Of a DNA stretch of 64,000 nt, positions 54,589-63,562 are shown in pieces. Position numbers and translations under genes: made by a program. The stretch comes from Oceanispirochaeta sp963676905 (GTDB lineage: Bacteria > Spirochaetota > Spirochaetia > DSM-2461), in the NCBI GenBank assembly GCA_963676905.2, contig CAXXVE010000001.1:1488001-1552000 (forward strand), written 5' to 3'. The first letter of the stretch is position 1. Each line of letters starts with the position of its first letter. The notes under the pieces were generated by a model. The model made no database searches and was not told the origin of the DNA. It saw nothing but the letters and a program-made list of their open reading frames with translations.

Positions 54589-55415
54589 CCGTCAGAAAAT
54601 CAGGTACTCAACTTCTTATATATATTTTCCTGCTGGCTGGAGCAGTTCTCTGTCTTGTACCCCTTCTGTGGCTGCTGAGAAGCTCTTTTATGGCTACAGA
54701 GGATATGTTCAAGCTGCCGCTGATCATTTTCCCAAAGAAATTAAAAACTCAGAACTATGTCGATGTTTTTACAATGGTCCCCTTTGCCCGGTTCTATGTA
54801 AACACCATCTTTGTGGTCGTCATAAATATTATTGGGGCCATGGTCTCCAATCTTATGATAGCCTACGGTCTTGCAAGGGTCGAATTCAAGGGAAGAAAGC
54901 TGATGTTCTCTTTGAGTATCGCCACATTGATGCTGCCCGCCTATGTACAGCTGATACCACTGTTCATTGAATGGAAATGGCTGGGAGGAGTCAATACTTT
55001 CCTGCCCCTGACAGTGCCCGCATTTTTTGGAAATGCCTTCTTTATCTTTATGCTCTATCAGTTTCTCAGAACCATTCCCAGAGATTTTGATGAAGCGGCA
55101 TTTATGGATGGAGCAAACTATCCGCAGATCATTGTCAAAATCATATTCCCCATAACCAAACCGGCTATGGCAGTTGTCGCCATTTTTCAGTTTATGTTTA
55201 CATGGAATGATTTTATGGGGCCTCTTCTCTTTCTGAACGATGTGGAGAAGTACACCCTGGCCATTGGAATCCGTACCTTCATCTCAACATTTTATACACC
55301 CTGGGGTGTATTGATGGCGGCGGCGACACTTACAGTACTGCCGTTGATTGCTCTGTTTTTTATGGCGCAAAAATACTTTGTATCCGGCCTGACCATGGGC
55401 GGAGTTAAAGGATAA
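54585..55415 (+). CDS. Carbohydrate ABC transporter permease, MalG type
   Basis: 276 residues, six membrane helices. The EAA loop DFDEAAFMDGANYPQIIVKIIFP is intact and the C-terminus ends in SGLTMGGVKG. It completes the channel with the MalF-type protein. The stop is three bases before the GH127 start, so import and cleavage are coupled in one transcript. Confidence 0.93.
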   Translation: MTVRKSGTQLLIYIFLLAGAVLCLVPLLWLLRSSFMATEDMFKLPLIIFPKKLKTQNYVDVFTMVPFARFYVNTIFVVVINIIGAMVSNLMIAYGLARVEFKGRKLMFSLSIATLMLPAYVQLIPLFIEWKWLGGVNTFLPLTVPAFFGNAFFIFMLYQFLRTIPRDFDEAAFMDGANYPQIIVKIIFPITKPAMAVVAIFQFMFTWNDFMGPLLFLNDVEKYTLAIGIRTFISTFYTPWGVLMAAATLTVLPLIALFFMAQKYFVSGLTMGGVKG

Positions 55416-55418
55416 TAT

Positions 55419-57350
55419 ATGAAAAATGAAATAAAGGGAGTTTCTCCTGTCGATATCAGATTAACAGGAGGCTTCTGGGGAAACCGGACCCGTCTCCTTT
55501 CCGAGGAAATAATTCCCTATCAGTGGGATACACTGAACAACCGTACAGAAGGCGTCCCTCTGAGCCATGCAGTTGAAAACTTCAAGATCGCCGCTGGTGA
55601 ATCCCGGGGGGAGCCTGAGGGAACCATCTTTCAGGACAGCGATGTTGCCAAATGGATTGAGGCAGCATCCTACTCTCTTATGAACCATCCCGATGCCGAG
55701 CTGGAGAAGACTATTGATGAGTTGATCCGTCTCATCGGAAAAAGCCAGCATGATAACGGATATCTGAATACATTCTTTACAGCCAAGGGAATCGAGCAGC
55801 GATGGAGTGATCTTGTTATGGGACACGAAATGTACTGCGCCGGTCACCTTATGGAAGCGGCTGTTGCCTATTATCAGGCGACGGGGAAGAAGCCGTTTCT
55901 GGATATAATGTGCCGGTATGCGGACTTGATATATCGAGAGTTCGGACCGGAAGAGGATCAGATTCACTCCTTTGACGGTCATCCCGAAATAGAGCTGGCT
56001 CTCTACCGCCTCGCTGATGCTTCGGGGGAGTCCAGATACAGGAATCTTGCAGACTACTTTGTCAACATCAGGGGATCAGTTAAAAACTTCTATAAGGGAA
56101 TCGCCGCCAAGGAGGGAATGATTCCCAAATCCAAATGGTTCAGGTCTGACTACTATCTGGCACATAAACCTGTGCGGGAAATGACAGAGGTTACAGGTCA
56201 TGCGGTCCGGGCGGTATATCTGTATGCAAGCATGGCTGATCAGTACAGAAGAACAGGAGATCCCGTTCTTCTGGAGGCTCTGAACTGTCTCTGGGATAAT
56301 CTTGTTAAAAAACGTGTTTATATTACAGCGGGGATTGGCTCCCAGAGCCATGGCGAACGGTTCACAGTCGATTATGACCTTCCTTCGGACAGGGGATATA
56401 CCGAAACCTGTGCATCAATAGGCCTCATTTTCTGGGCCTGGCGAATGTCGCTTATCAACCCGGACAGGCAGTATGCTGATATGATCGAACGGGCTCTTTA
56501 CAACGGAAGCCTCAGTGGAATTTCCCTTGACGGGAAGAGCTACTTCTATGTTAACCCCCTTGAAATCAATCCGGAAACCGCTTCCTACAGACAGGACCTG
56601 GAACATGTTGAGACCCATCGGGTGGGCTGGTTCGACTGCGCCTGCTGTCCGACGAATATCGCAAGGCTCATCGGTTCGGTCGGGCAGTATGCCTACAGCA
56701 GTACACAGGACAGAATATATCTCCATCAGTATCTTTCAAGTGAAACGGTCCTGAAGGCATCGGATGTTCCTGTTACTCTTAAACAGCAGACTGAATTTCC
56801 ATGGAACGGGAGCGTTTCAATCACAGTTGAACCTGAAACATCGGCAGATTTCAGTATTGCCCTCAGAATACCTGGCTGGTGCCGGTCTTATGACCTGAAG
56901 CTGAACGGCGGCGCTGCTCAAATCTCTATTGAAAATGGATATCTTATCCTTGAGAGGGAGTGGAAGAAAGGGGATCTGATCGAGCTTACTCTTGATATGG
57001 TTGTTGAGCTGATTCAGGCAGACAGCAGTGTCTCAGGTTGTGAGGGCCGGGCGGCACTTGTCAGGGGGCCTCTTGTCTACTGTCTTGAGGAGATTGACAA
57101 CGGCTCCCGTCTAAATGAGCTGATTATCAAATCTCAGGGGAATTTTGAGGTTCTGGACGGCAGTATGCAGCCGGGCCCGTCAAAAGAGATTATTCTGGAG
57201 GGGTACAGGGAATCAGTCAGAAGCGGTTCTCTCTACTCGACGTTCCATAAGCAGAAAAGAGAGCCTGTGTCAGTAAAAGCTGTTCCATACTTCCAGTGGG
57301 GAAACAGGGATGAGCATAAGGGGCTGCTTGTCTGGTTCAGAGTCCTTTAA
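55419..57350 (+). CDS. GH127 beta-L-arabinofuranosidase
   Basis: 643 residues. Matches HypBA1-type GH127: acid/base E313 (HGERF), zinc ligands E329 and C331 in TETCASIG, nucleophile C409 and zinc ligand C410 in FDCACCPTN. Spacing between E313, E329 and C331 equals that of E322, E338 and C340 in HypBA1. No signal peptide. It should release L-arabinose from beta-linked arabinofuranosyl oligosaccharides, such as those from extensin or pectic material, imported by the preceding transporter. Relatives with other specificities exist, so the exact linkage is inferred. Confidence 0.92.
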   Translation: MKNEIKGVSPVDIRLTGGFWGNRTRLLSEEIIPYQWDTLNNRTEGVPLSHAVENFKIAAGESRGEPEGTIFQDSDVAKWIEAASYSLMNHPDAELEKTIDELIRLIGKSQHDNGYLNTFFTAKGIEQRWSDLVMGHEMYCAGHLMEAAVAYYQATGKKPFLDIMCRYADLIYREFGPEEDQIHSFDGHPEIELALYRLADASGESRYRNLADYFVNIRGSVKNFYKGIAAKEGMIPKSKWFRSDYYLAHKPVREMTEVTGHAVRAVYLYASMADQYRRTGDPVLLEALNCLWDNLVKKRVYITAGIGSQSHGERFTVDYDLPSDRGYTETCASIGLIFWAWRMSLINPDRQYADMIERALYNGSLSGISLDGKSYFYVNPLEINPETASYRQDLEHVETHRVGWFDCACCPTNIARLIGSVGQYAYSSTQDRIYLHQYLSSETVLKASDVPVTLKQQTEFPWNGSVSITVEPETSADFSIALRIPGWCRSYDLKLNGGAAQISIENGYLILEREWKKGDLIELTLDMVVELIQADSSVSGCEGRAALVRGPLVYCLEEIDNGSRLNELIIKSQGNFEVLDGSMQPGPSKEIILEGYRESVRSGSLYSTFHKQKREPVSVKAVPYFQWGNRDEHKGLLVWFRVL

Positions 57351-57372
57351 GGACCCGCATCGTATTCACAAA

Positions 57373-57414
57373 GCAGACTCCCGTTGCACCAGAAGGTCGA
57401 GGGAGTCTGCCTTT
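57373..57414 (+). terminator. Rho-independent terminator of the GH127 operon
   Basis: GCAGACTCCC / GGGAGTCTGC, perfect 10-bp stem, followed by CTTTT. Confidence 0.88.
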
Positions 57415-57495
57415 TAAGAACCCTCATATCAGCTCCCTTCACTGAATCTTGCAGATTGAAGATATAATAATGAAATACAGGTTATCATTATATAG

Positions 57496-59706
57496 TTGAA
57501 AGCCGATGATTTTTTTATGTTTCTTTCCCGTGCAAAAAAGCTGAAAGGTCAGAAGAGCTACCTTTCCTACACCTTTGTTAACGGCCTTGGCTACAGTTTC
57601 ATGGCCGAGACCATAATCTACCTGCTGGCTATTCACTTCGGCGCCGACAACCTCTCCCTTGGCTACATCTCATCCGCCGTCTATCTGACGGGAGCGGTGA
57701 TCATTTTTGTCCCTGTTCTTTTTCCTGGTGTCCGGATAGTATCCCTCTTCTTTGTGGCATGGATGCTGCGGGGGGTGGTCTGCCTTCTCTATGGACTTAC
57801 ATTCTACATACCCCCCAACCTGGCGGTGATTCTGATTGTTCTGATCTATACGGCCTACTGCCTGCTCAGAAACATGGCATACCCCTTCAATCCCGTTATT
57901 CAGGGGATCATCACAAAGCCCTCGGAAAGAGGGGAGTTTTCATCCAGGATGATTGCCGTTCTCTACACATCCATGATGCTCTCCCGCTTTATAAGCTTCT
58001 CTGTTCTCTCTGTTCCCTATTTTGAGGAGCTGGAGGCGATTGTTCTGCTGCTTGGAATGGGGATTATCCTCAATACTGTAGCCTCCTTCGCCATCAGAAA
58101 GGTTCCGGTGGAAGAGTCTATTGAGCGGCAGAGCCTTGGAAAGCTGCTGACACTCTTTCTTGCCTATCTGAAAACACCCCGGTACCTCGTGTTTATTCTG
58201 CTTTACTGCGGGGGGATGTCCCTTATTGTCCTGTTCAACTTCACCATTCCATTTCTGAAGAAAGTGGCCGATGTCCAGTCCAATCTGATCTTTATCTTTA
58301 CAACAATCAACTTTGCCGGAGTCATTCTCTCCTCCCGTGTGGCCCGTCCCTTTCTGGACCGTTTCGGGAGCAAACCGCAGTTGACTCTGGTCAGTCTTGC
58401 TGTCGCCGTCCTCTCTATTCCCTGGATTCTGGGTCCCGATGAGATGCCCCTGTGGGGGTATTTTATTCTTGGGTTTATCTCCATGTACTTTATTGGAATG
58501 GTAAGGCTTCTGCTGGAACGGCTTGTTGTCAATATGATCCCCGCCGATGACAGAATCGGCTTTACATCGACACTTTCGGTGGTTTTCTCCCTGGTCGCCC
58601 TCTTCGCCGGACTTGCGGGCGGGGCCCTTGCCGACCTCTCCCTCTCCCGCAGCCTTCCTGTGTTTCACGACTACTCTCTTACCTTTGTGCTTATGGGCGC
58701 CCTGGCGATGGTGAACTTTTTCCTCTCCCTCTTTCTCAAGGAGGAGGGCAGCCTCTCGGCCAATCAGTTTCTGACTGTAATGACCAATCCGAAACACCTG
58801 AAGACAATCCACAATGTGGATCTGCTGAAGCGAATCAGCAATCCGGCCCGAAAGGAGAGCATTCTCATTGAGCTTGAATCGGACCAGAGCCATCTGGCCA
58901 CCCAGGAGATCCGAAAACGCCTCCATCAGGCCACACTCCGCGACAAGGAGATGATTCTCCGCTCCCTCTTCTCCTGCCCCCGCCCGGAGCTGGAGGACGA
59001 TCTGATCCGGGAAGCCATGGACAGGGACTCCTGGTGGCGGCAGTCCGCCATCTTCGCCCTGGGAGCTTATCCGACAGACAAGAGCCGGGAAGCCCTGAGG
59101 AAGGTTATGAGGGAAAAGTCCCCCTACATCTCCTCGGTGGCCGCCAAGTCCATGGCCAGGGTGGGGGATAATTCGGCCCATGACAAGATTCTGGATCTCC
59201 TGGAGAGGGAGCGTCTTGATGTGAGGATCTGCCTCAACCTGATCATCGCTCTCTCACTGATGGAGAAGAACGGACGCTACTGGCAGAGCATCTTTAATCT
59301 GGTCTCCACCCGCAAGAGCCACCGCTTTACCCAGAGCCTTATGATCATCGGCTCCCGGCGGCAGAACTATCAGCCTCCCATTGAAGATCTCTTCTATGAG
59401 CTGAACCTCTCGGAGGAGGGCGGTTTTGACGCCCTACTGGAGGATATGGTGGACCTGAAGATTACAGAGGAGGAGTTCAACACCCTTGTCGCGGATATTG
59501 AGAACAGGGAGTTCGCATCCCTCTGGAGCTGGTCCCGAAACCGATGTAAGGCCCTGAGTGTCCTGCAGCCCCATGAATTCTTGAGGGAGAGTATTGTTAA
59601 CTACAGAAAGAGGACTATCAGCCCCTCACTGGCCCTGGCAGGGCTCTACTTTACCCTGCAGCTTGAGAATATCAGCCGCCTGGAGAAGGGGCCTGTAAAG
59701 TATTAA
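57496..59706 (+). CDS. MFS transporter with C-terminal HEAT-like repeats
   Basis: 736 residues from TTG 57496 or ~729 from ATG 57517; neither has a clear ribosome site. Residues ~20-420 have about twelve hydrophobic segments of a major-facilitator protein (FVNGLGYSFMAETIIYLLAIHFG; SSRVARPFLDRFGSK at the loop between helices). Residues ~440-736 are cytoplasmic, charged and built of helical pairs resembling HEAT repeats (LIREAMDRDSWWRQSAIFALGAYP; YISSVAAKSMARVGD). The HEAT part is ~40% of the protein, unusual for this transporter class. Substrate unknown. It precedes pabBC by 25 bases, a possible co-transcript. Confidence 0.75.
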   Translation: MKADDFFMFLSRAKKLKGQKSYLSYTFVNGLGYSFMAETIIYLLAIHFGADNLSLGYISSAVYLTGAVIIFVPVLFPGVRIVSLFFVAWMLRGVVCLLYGLTFYIPPNLAVILIVLIYTAYCLLRNMAYPFNPVIQGIITKPSERGEFSSRMIAVLYTSMMLSRFISFSVLSVPYFEELEAIVLLLGMGIILNTVASFAIRKVPVEESIERQSLGKLLTLFLAYLKTPRYLVFILLYCGGMSLIVLFNFTIPFLKKVADVQSNLIFIFTTINFAGVILSSRVARPFLDRFGSKPQLTLVSLAVAVLSIPWILGPDEMPLWGYFILGFISMYFIGMVRLLLERLVVNMIPADDRIGFTSTLSVVFSLVALFAGLAGGALADLSLSRSLPVFHDYSLTFVLMGALAMVNFFLSLFLKEEGSLSANQFLTVMTNPKHLKTIHNVDLLKRISNPARKESILIELESDQSHLATQEIRKRLHQATLRDKEMILRSLFSCPRPELEDDLIREAMDRDSWWRQSAIFALGAYPTDKSREALRKVMREKSPYISSVAAKSMARVGDNSAHDKILDLLERERLDVRICLNLIIALSLMEKNGRYWQSIFNLVSTRKSHRFTQSLMIIGSRRQNYQPPIEDLFYELNLSEEGGFDALLEDMVDLKITEEEFNTLVADIENREFASLWSWSRNRCKALSVLQPHEFLRESIVNYRKRTISPSLALAGLYFTLQLENISRLEKGPVKY

Positions 59707-59731
59707 TCCAGGCTGCTCTGTCTGGAATAGA

Positions 59732-61522
59732 ATGAGCGCTGTTGTTTGTGGAGAGAGAATGTCATTTATAAATGAGGGAGAGGCTCTGATCCGTCAGGGA
59801 GACACGGGACTCTGGTTTCACTTCCGGGAACCTGTGGACCGTTTCAGCTGCCAAAGGGTGGAAGAACTGCTTCCTCTGATTGAGAGTCTTGATCTCAGGG
59901 TTCAGTCTGAGGGGCTCTATGGGGCGGGATATCTTGCCTATGAGGCGGCGCCCGCCTTTGATCCGGCCCTGAAAGTCTCAGAGGAGAGGGACGGCCCGGT
60001 GGCGGAGTTTGCCCTCTACCGTCCCCCCGCCATTCTCCGTTCTCAGGATATCTTAATATCAGGGCTGTCCGAATCGGAAGAGATAGAGTGGACTCCCCTG
60101 ATCACTCAGAGGGAGTACGACTCCGGTTTTGGCAGGGTCAAGGAGTACCTGAGACAGGGAGACAGCTACCAGGTCAATTATACCTACAGGCTTGAATCAT
60201 CTCTGCCCCCAGATCCCTGGTCACTGTTCTGCCGTATCCAAAAAGCCCAGAACGCCGGATATGCGGCCTTCCTAGATTTTCCTGAAAGGACAATCTGCTC
60301 TGCCTCTCCGGAGCTCTTTTTTTCAAAGACAGGCAGCCGCATCTGTACACGACCCATGAAGGGGACAGCTCCCCGGGGAGTTAGAGACAGGGAGGACAGG
60401 GATATTGCCGCCGGATTGCTTGCATCCGGGAAAGATCGGGCCGAAAACATGATGATTGTGGATATGATCCGCAACGATCTGGGGAGGGTAGCCCTCACCG
60501 GGAGTGTCCGGGTGCCGGAACTGTTCACTCTGGAAAAGTATCCAACGGTCTGGCAGATGACAAGTACGGTCACCGCTGAGACAGAAGCCTCGGTTCCTGA
60601 ACTCCTGAAGGCCCTCTTTCCCTGCTCCTCGATTACAGGAGCCCCCAAGTGCCGCACCATGGAGATCATCAGGGAGCTTGAAAACACGCCCCGGGGTGTT
60701 TATACAGGCTCCGTCGGCTACTGGGGCCCCGGCGGCGAGGCCCAGTTCAATGTGGCCATCCGGACGGTAACCCTTGAAAAAAAATCAGGAAAGGCCCTCT
60801 ACGGCACAGGTGGCGGTGTGGTCTGGGACTCCACTCCAGACGGAGAATTCAGGGAGACCCTGGACAAGACCGCTGTCCTCCTCCGGAAGAATCCTGAGTT
60901 TTCACTCCTTGAGACCATGCTCTGGAAACCGGGGGAGGGAATCTCGCTTCTGGAGCATCATCTGGACAGGCTCGCTGCTTCGGCTGAATACTTCGGCAGA
61001 TCCTGTCCTCCTGACAGGGGGCGGCATGTTCTGGATAAGTACTCCCTTACTCTCTCCTCCTCTTCCGGCGGCAGGGCCTGCAGAGTCCGGCTGCTTCTGG
61101 ATGAGACCGGACGGATCAATGTAGAGAGTTCTCCCCTTACTCCCCTGCCGCAGCCACTGACCCTGGGACTTGCTGCCACTCCCGTGGACCGGAACTTTCC
61201 CTTCCTCTACCACAAAACCACCTTCCGCCGCTTCTACGAGGAGTTCAAGGCGTCCTGCCCCGGGACGGACGATGTTCTTTTGTGGAATGAAGAGGGGGAG
61301 CTGACGGAATCTACCATCGCCAATCTTGTTCTTGTTCTGGAGGGAAGGCACTGTACACCCCCGGTGGAGTGCGGGCTCCTCGGAGGAACCCTCCGCAGGG
61401 CACTTCTGGAGAGGGGAGATCTTGAAGAGCGCAAACTCTTCAGGAAGGATCTTGAAAGGGCAGATGAGGTCTATCTGATCAACTCTGTCAGAGGGCGGAT
61501 GGCTGTCAGGCTTACTCCATAG
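59732..61522 (+). CDS. pabB: Aminodeoxychorismate synthase component I / aminodeoxychorismate lyase fusion (PabB-PabC)
   Basis: 596 residues from ATG 59732, or 587 from ATG 59759, which has GTGGAG close before it. Residues ~10-400 form the chorismate-binding enzyme (QVNYTYRLESSLP; CSASPELFF; MKGTAPRG; SSITGAPKCRTMEII). Residues ~405-596 form a class IV PLP lyase with the lysine in LYHKTTFRRFYEEF and NEEGELTESTIANLVL. Together these make 4-aminobenzoate from aminodeoxychorismate for folate synthesis. The glutaminase partner PabA is not in the window. Fusion of PabB and PabC is known elsewhere. Confidence 0.9.
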   Translation: MSAVVCGERMSFINEGEALIRQGDTGLWFHFREPVDRFSCQRVEELLPLIESLDLRVQSEGLYGAGYLAYEAAPAFDPALKVSEERDGPVAEFALYRPPAILRSQDILISGLSESEEIEWTPLITQREYDSGFGRVKEYLRQGDSYQVNYTYRLESSLPPDPWSLFCRIQKAQNAGYAAFLDFPERTICSASPELFFSKTGSRICTRPMKGTAPRGVRDREDRDIAAGLLASGKDRAENMMIVDMIRNDLGRVALTGSVRVPELFTLEKYPTVWQMTSTVTAETEASVPELLKALFPCSSITGAPKCRTMEIIRELENTPRGVYTGSVGYWGPGGEAQFNVAIRTVTLEKKSGKALYGTGGGVVWDSTPDGEFRETLDKTAVLLRKNPEFSLLETMLWKPGEGISLLEHHLDRLAASAEYFGRSCPPDRGRHVLDKYSLTLSSSSGGRACRVRLLLDETGRINVESSPLTPLPQPLTLGLAATPVDRNFPFLYHKTTFRRFYEEFKASCPGTDDVLLWNEEGELTESTIANLVLVLEGRHCTPPVECGLLGGTLRRALLERGDLEERKLFRKDLERADEVYLINSVRGRMAVRLTP

Positions 61523-61543
61523 ACGGAATCAGGGACTGGCTTT

Positions 61544-62386
61544 TCAATCAGAGTAGGGGTTGAGTTCCTCGCGCCTGAAGAGTCCGGGGCTCCGGCCCGT
61601 AATCTTTTTAAAGACCCTGTAGAACTGGGCATAGCTTCCGAAGCCCGCCTCCATGGCGCAGTCGGAAATGGTTCTGTAGGGCGTCTTCTGCAGAAGCTCG
61701 CAGAACAGTTCCACCTGGACCCTGTCCCTGAACTCCCCGATGGTCTGCCCTGTCTGCTCCTTGAATATACGGGAGAGCCGGGAGTAGCTGATTCCGGTCT
61801 CACCCGCCAGTTCCGGGAGGGACAGCTCTTTCCCGGAGGAGCTGATCAGGCGGATCATCGCGGCCACCGAAGGGTGAAGCCTGCCGGCTCGTCTTTTTGC
61901 CTCGGCCTCCCTGAAGCTCTGCCATGAACGAAGCAGGCCGTATTCCAGCCCGGAGTTGAAGAGCTTACTGTCTCCGGAAAGCCCTTCCAGATCAGTGAGC
62001 AACGCCGTCAGATACTCTCCCTCTTCAGGAGAAAGAGTCCGGATCAGGACCTCTTCGGGATTCTCCGACCGCAGTATATGTTCCGGCGGAGAGCAGACTC
62101 TTTTTACAAGATCCGGCGTAAAGAGGGCTATCAGCATATCAAAATCGGAGGAGTATCCTGCAGCACCGTGGCGCTGGCCGGGAAAGAGCCAGAGAATGGT
62201 CCCCTTCCTGAGGGTGTACTTCTCACCCCTGATGATGTAGTCCAGAGATCCTCCGAGAACAAGATTCAGCTCAAGCTCCAGATGGTTATGCTGCCTGTAT
62301 ACTCTGGTTCCTTTGTAGTCGGAGAATCTCCCGACCAGGCCGGACAGACCTGGAGGAATCCTCAGTTTTTCATATCGATCAGCCAT
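61544..62386 (-). CDS. AraC-family regulator
   Basis: 280 residues from ATG 62386. Cupin-like domain (HNHLELELNLVLGGSLDYII; LWLFPGQRHGAAGYS) and AraC domain (LPELAGETGISYSRLSRIF; AMEAGFGSYAQFYRVFKKITG; SPGLFRR). Divergent from the Gfo/Idh gene and overlapping an inverted repeat at its own start, which suggests autoregulation. No ribosome site is visible, so it may be leaderless. Confidence 0.9.
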   Translation of the reverse strand: MADRYEKLRIPPGLSGLVGRFSDYKGTRVYRQHNHLELELNLVLGGSLDYIIRGEKYTLRKGTILWLFPGQRHGAAGYSSDFDMLIALFTPDLVKRVCSPPEHILRSENPEEVLIRTLSPEEGEYLTALLTDLEGLSGDSKLFNSGLEYGLLRSWQSFREAEAKRRAGRLHPSVAAMIRLISSSGKELSLPELAGETGISYSRLSRIFKEQTGQTIGEFRDRVQVELFCELLQKTPYRTISDCAMEAGFGSYAQFYRVFKKITGRSPGLFRREELNPYSD

Positions 62387-62409
62387 ATATGATAACTAAA
62401 TAGCATATA
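62386..62409. promoter_or_regulatory. Inverted repeat, candidate operator
   Basis: TATATGATAA (62386-62395) and the inverted TATATGCTAT (62400-62409), 8 of 10 matching, lie across the start of the AraC gene and 58 bases before the dehydrogenase start. Possible binding site for a dimeric regulator. Confidence 0.35.
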
Positions 62410-62467
62410 CCGCAAAGAATTGCCAATTATTCAGACATAAAATGAAATCTATCAAGGAGACTGAACT

Positions 62468-63550
62468 ATGAAAAGAATGAAGTTGGGAGTTCTGGGGCTG
62501 GGGGAGGGAAGGAGCATCCTTTCCGCCGCAAGGGCCAGTGAATACTGGGAAGCCGCCATGGTCTGCGACAGAAATGAGGAACTCTGCCGGGAGATGCAGC
62601 ATACTTTCTCGGTGCCCGAATATACTACAGAGTATGAAGATATGCTGAAACGGGATGAGCTGGATGTGATCGGTATCTACACTCCCGACTCCCTCCATGC
62701 CTCTCATATTGTAATGGCCCTGAACGCGGGGAAGCATGTGATCTGCACGAAGCCCCTTATGACGGACCTGGGAGAGGCCGCGGAGATCCTCGAAGCTTCC
62801 CGTAAAAGCGGCCGCCATGTCATGGTCGGTCAATCCACCCGTTTCTTCGAACCCATGATCCGTCAGAGGGAGAGGTTTGAAGAGGGGGCTCTGGGAGAGC
62901 TTGCCACCATGGAGGCCTGCTATAACGCAGACCACCGCTGGTTTCTGGAAAAGCCCTGGGCCAGAAGCGAAGAGTTCAAGTGGCTCTTCGGAGGCCTCAG
63001 CCACCCCATCGACCTTGTGCGGTGGTATATGCCCGATGTAAAGGAGCTGATGGCCTACGGGGATATAAGCTCAAACGGTTTGGAGAAAGAGCTGAAGCAT
63101 GAGGATATTATCCATATTATCTTCAAGAGCCGAAGCGGCCGGACGGCCCGGGTTTCGGGCACCTACTCCTGCCCCATGCCTCCTGAAGCGAGGGACAGCG
63201 GTATGAGCTGCATTCTCAGGGGCACCAGAGGGGCATCCCAGGCAGACTATCATGAGCTGCGCTATTCCGAGCATATTGAGGGGAGCAATCCGGTTGTCAT
63301 GAACTTTCCCAGGGAGGACTACTACTTCCGGTTCAACGGACTGTCCCACCACGCCGGGGAGTATCAGAACTATATCGAGTACTTTGCCCGCTGCATTGAA
63401 TCGGGAACGGCTCCCCTTCCGGACCTGAAAGAGGGGATTGTGACGGTGGCCTGTATGATGGCTGTGGACCGCTCCCTCACTGAGGGGCGTCCTGTACAGG
63501 TGGATGAGATCCTCAGGGAGGAGGGGCTCAGTTCTTCATTCCCGTCATGA
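62468..63550 (+). CDS. Gfo/Idh/MocA-family oxidoreductase
   Basis: 360 residues. NAD(P)-binding LGVLGLGEGRSILSAARAS at the N-terminus, the family Lys-Pro in VICTKPLMTDL, and GGLSHPIDLVRWYMPD with the catalytic-type His. AAGGAG precedes the start. The family oxidises or reduces sugars or inositols at a ring position. Role likely in sugar or inositol catabolism; substrate not determinable. Divergent from the AraC gene, its probable regulator. Confidence 0.88.
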   Translation: MKRMKLGVLGLGEGRSILSAARASEYWEAAMVCDRNEELCREMQHTFSVPEYTTEYEDMLKRDELDVIGIYTPDSLHASHIVMALNAGKHVICTKPLMTDLGEAAEILEASRKSGRHVMVGQSTRFFEPMIRQRERFEEGALGELATMEACYNADHRWFLEKPWARSEEFKWLFGGLSHPIDLVRWYMPDVKELMAYGDISSNGLEKELKHEDIIHIIFKSRSGRTARVSGTYSCPMPPEARDSGMSCILRGTRGASQADYHELRYSEHIEGSNPVVMNFPREDYYFRFNGLSHHAGEYQNYIEYFARCIESGTAPLPDLKEGIVTVACMMAVDRSLTEGRPVQVDEILREEGLSSSFPS

Positions 63551-63562
63551 TGATTCCCTCTG

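Noticed and set aside
57940..59181. 413-residue minus-strand ORF
   Set aside because: Antisense shadow of the MFS-HEAT gene, with low-complexity Gly/Lys/Gln/His translation.
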